A stretch of DNA of 64,000 nucleotides from assembly GCA_028456385.1 (NCBI GenBank), contig JALNQF010000119.1, positions 62,001 to 126,000 on the forward strand. Reading direction: 5' to 3'. The notes beneath the pieces are model-generated. The model was given only the letters and a program-made list of their open reading frames with translations. It was not told the DNA's origin and searched no databases. Position 1 is the stretch's first letter, and each line of letters opens with the position of its first letter. This DNA is from Ophiosphaerella korrae (Eukaryota; Ascomycota; Dothideomycetes; Pleosporales; Phaeosphaeriaceae). The translations under genes were made by a program, and so were the position numbers. Shown in pieces: positions 61,810-64,000 of the stretch.

Positions 61810-64000
61810 CTATCCCTTCCTCTAGATAGGTTCTTATTTCTCTATCCTAAAGCTAAAGTTATCTATCTAGTTTCTTTGTTAATCTCTAGTTCTTTATTAC
61901 TCTTTATACTATCTTGTTCTTAGTATAATAAATTTCTTCTTATAGCTTATATTGTTTGTAATAAAGTTAAGATATTTTCTTATTATTATTATAGGTTGTT
62001 AGGTTTTTTATATCTTATATCTTTAAAGGATAGTAAATATTATAATAAATATATTCTTGCTAATATTTAGTATAATTATATTTCCTCTAGTATTTCGCTT
62101 ATAGAGTATAAGTATTTAATTTCTATATAGTCTCCTTCTCTTAAATTATATAGGGTAAGCTATTAATAGAGCTTAAGAGAAACTATTATTATAGCTTACT
62201 ATAGCTAAAGCTAAGTATAAGTTAACTCTTTATAAGCTAGTAAAGCTTTATTCTTGTATTAAGTGTTTTTGTAAGATAAAAGCTTATAATAATACTAAAT
62301 TATCTAAATAGTTTTATACCTTAGAGGCTAAGTTAGACTTAGATAATATAGTAGAGGCTACTCTAGCTCCTATTATATTAAGCGTTCCTATTACCTCTCT
62401 ATCTAATAGTAGTAATATCGATTTTCTTAGTTTACTATAAGGCGCTCTAAAAGGTTTTAATTTTAGAACTTCTCTAGTTTCTTAGGGTAGTTAAGGTTAT
62501 TCTCTAGTTCCTATATTTCTTCTTATAGTTTCTCTTTTTTATTTATACCTATCTATTTTATTAAGTAGTAGTTTCTTCTATTATAAAACTAGTATTATAA
62601 GATTTTTTAAACTTCTTAGTTTTCTTATTCTCTATATATATCTACTTTGTATACTAGTAGTTTTACTTCTTAGGGTACCTTTTCTAGTAGTACTATATAG
62701 AAAGTAAAGTATATCCTTATTTTATCTAGTAGTCTTAACTTAAATATAACTAGTATAACTTTCCTTTCTACTTTATATAGTCTTATCTTAACGTAATCTA
62801 GTTTTAAACTTAATTATTTACTTTTAATATTTCTTTAAACTAACTATACTTTTTCTCTCTCTTTAAATTAAGGTCTCTCTCTATATTTCTTGTTATAGTA
62901 CTTTACTATTTAGTCTTATAGGAATTTAGCGACCTATTATAATTAATTGTGTATTTCTTTTAATCTATTAGCGAAGTTTTCTTTTCTTAGAGACTAAGAT
63001 ACTATAGGTCTTAGTTTCTAATATATATTAGGGTTAAATCTATAGTTTATAAAAAAAAGTAATACTCTTATTATTATATTCTTTACGCTGTTGTATACTA
63101 GTTATACTATAGGTAGTAACTATACCTAATTATTCTAGTTATAGTTAAGGTAGTATCTTAAGTATTATTCGACTATCTATAGATAGTATACTATTAATAT
63201 TTAGTATTTAGCTCCTAATTATACTACTATTATTCCTTATAGTTTTAATATAAATCTTATATCTCTATCGATAATAATCTTATCTAGAATACTATACTAG
63301 CTAACTATAGTCCCTAGGACCTAGTATATAGTAACTTCTATCCTACTTTTCTCTTTATATAGTCTAAAGTATAAGTACTTTATAAGTTTATCTACTATTA
63401 TTAAGATTCTATTGTATTTAATTCCTAATATTAGATCTATTAACTTAGGTAACTTTGTAATAAAGTCTATTGTAATAACTCTTTATAGTTATTCTAGTAT
63501 TTTAACTAGTTATAGTATTCTATATAGTGCGTGCCTACTATACTTATTTTTATAATATTCTATATAGTCTTATAGTACTTTTATTACTAATTATCTTACT
63601 TTTAAGATATAGTAATCTTATAGTAGTCTATTAAGCGTTTTATTAATACTCTAATATCTATATACTAGTAGTTTATAGAATTATTATATAAACTCTCTTT
63701 ATATCTTATTTAAGATATATATTCTTTTATATACTTTCGCGAGTTTTTCTTAGATTTTAAGCTTTTCTATTTCTTTAGAGGCTTTTTCTATTTCTTTCTA
63801 AATCTATTCGTACAATTTACTACTCTTTCTTTTAAGTATTGTAGCTATCTTAGGTGTATTTAGGACTAAATATCTATTTTTGTTTTTAACTAGAACTATA
63901 CTAGTAGTATTTACTTCTTTTTATAAATCTAGTCTTCTACTTAAAGTATCTATAAATTAGTTGTCTTTACCTTTTGTATATATAATTTTAAAGTTAAATA
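61378..64000 (-). mobile_element. Gypsy element H, right part outside window
   Basis: Minus-oriented copy of the same family. Its 3' LTR is 61378-61809, followed by a polypurine tract read on the minus strand (AGAGGAAGGGATAG), a non-coding tail, a chromodomain-like end (~62470-62580) and integrase (~62740-63750); the RNase H/RT part runs off the window at 64000. The text near 62150-62170 supplies the uninterrupted sequence that confirms the insertion point of D in C. Its target duplication cannot be checked because the other end is missing. Confidence 0.83.

Overview
The window looks like a chromosomal segment of a filamentous ascomycete (Pezizomycotina) with an active or formerly active repeat-induced point mutation (RIP) system. 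About 85% of it (1 to ~9690 and ~18160 to 64000) is extremely AT-rich, almost lacks CpA/TpG dinucleotides, and consists mainly of broken Ty3/Gypsy LTR retrotransposons whose Gln and Arg codons have become stops. Between them lies an ~8.5 kb island of balanced composition. Spliceosomal introns of 58-77 nt and a fungal laccase support the assignment; the species cannot be named.

Repeat architecture. One Gypsy superfamily is present eight times, and I could bound most copies by TG...CA LTRs plus 5-bp target-site duplications (TSDs). E (1-7457, minus, left end off-window) abuts F (7458-9270, plus, internally deleted). B (19550-33888, minus, TSD AAAGG) contains A (23698-30717, minus, TSD TTTAG). 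C (36391-50544, minus, TSD TGTAT/TGCAT) contains D (37211-44345, plus, TSD TTAAT). G (52730-59552, plus, TSD CTTTA) and H (61378 to beyond 64000, minus) follow. Smaller insertions sit inside these: a pogo/Fot1 DNA transposon (3402-5229, TA duplication) and three short TG...CA-type elements, probably solo LTRs (2759-3230, 6422-6864, 19924-20088). The AT-rich sequence between the Gypsy copies (33894-36390, 50550-52729, 59558-61377) is mostly unidentified; one stretch resembles a LINE endonuclease domain.

Island (~9690-18160). Two genes look intact: a secreted laccase-type multicopper oxidase (10109-11869, minus, one intron, 564 aa) and a small secreted glycoprotein of unknown function (13871-14560, plus, two introns, 184 aa). 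The rest is gene debris: a C-terminal Snf7/ESCRT-III fragment (12361-12559), an NB-ARC NLR relic (~16160-16825), a NACHT-type NLR relic (~17318-17833) and a von Willebrand A domain pseudogene (17858-18864) that straddles the right edge and shows RIP damage increasing toward the repeats. A ~185-bp hairpin (MITE-like) and a 37-bp tandem repeat lie in the intergenic space.

Functionally the window contributes one extracellular oxidase and one secreted protein. The rest records repeated nested insertion, RIP inactivation, and decay of genes at the margin of the island.
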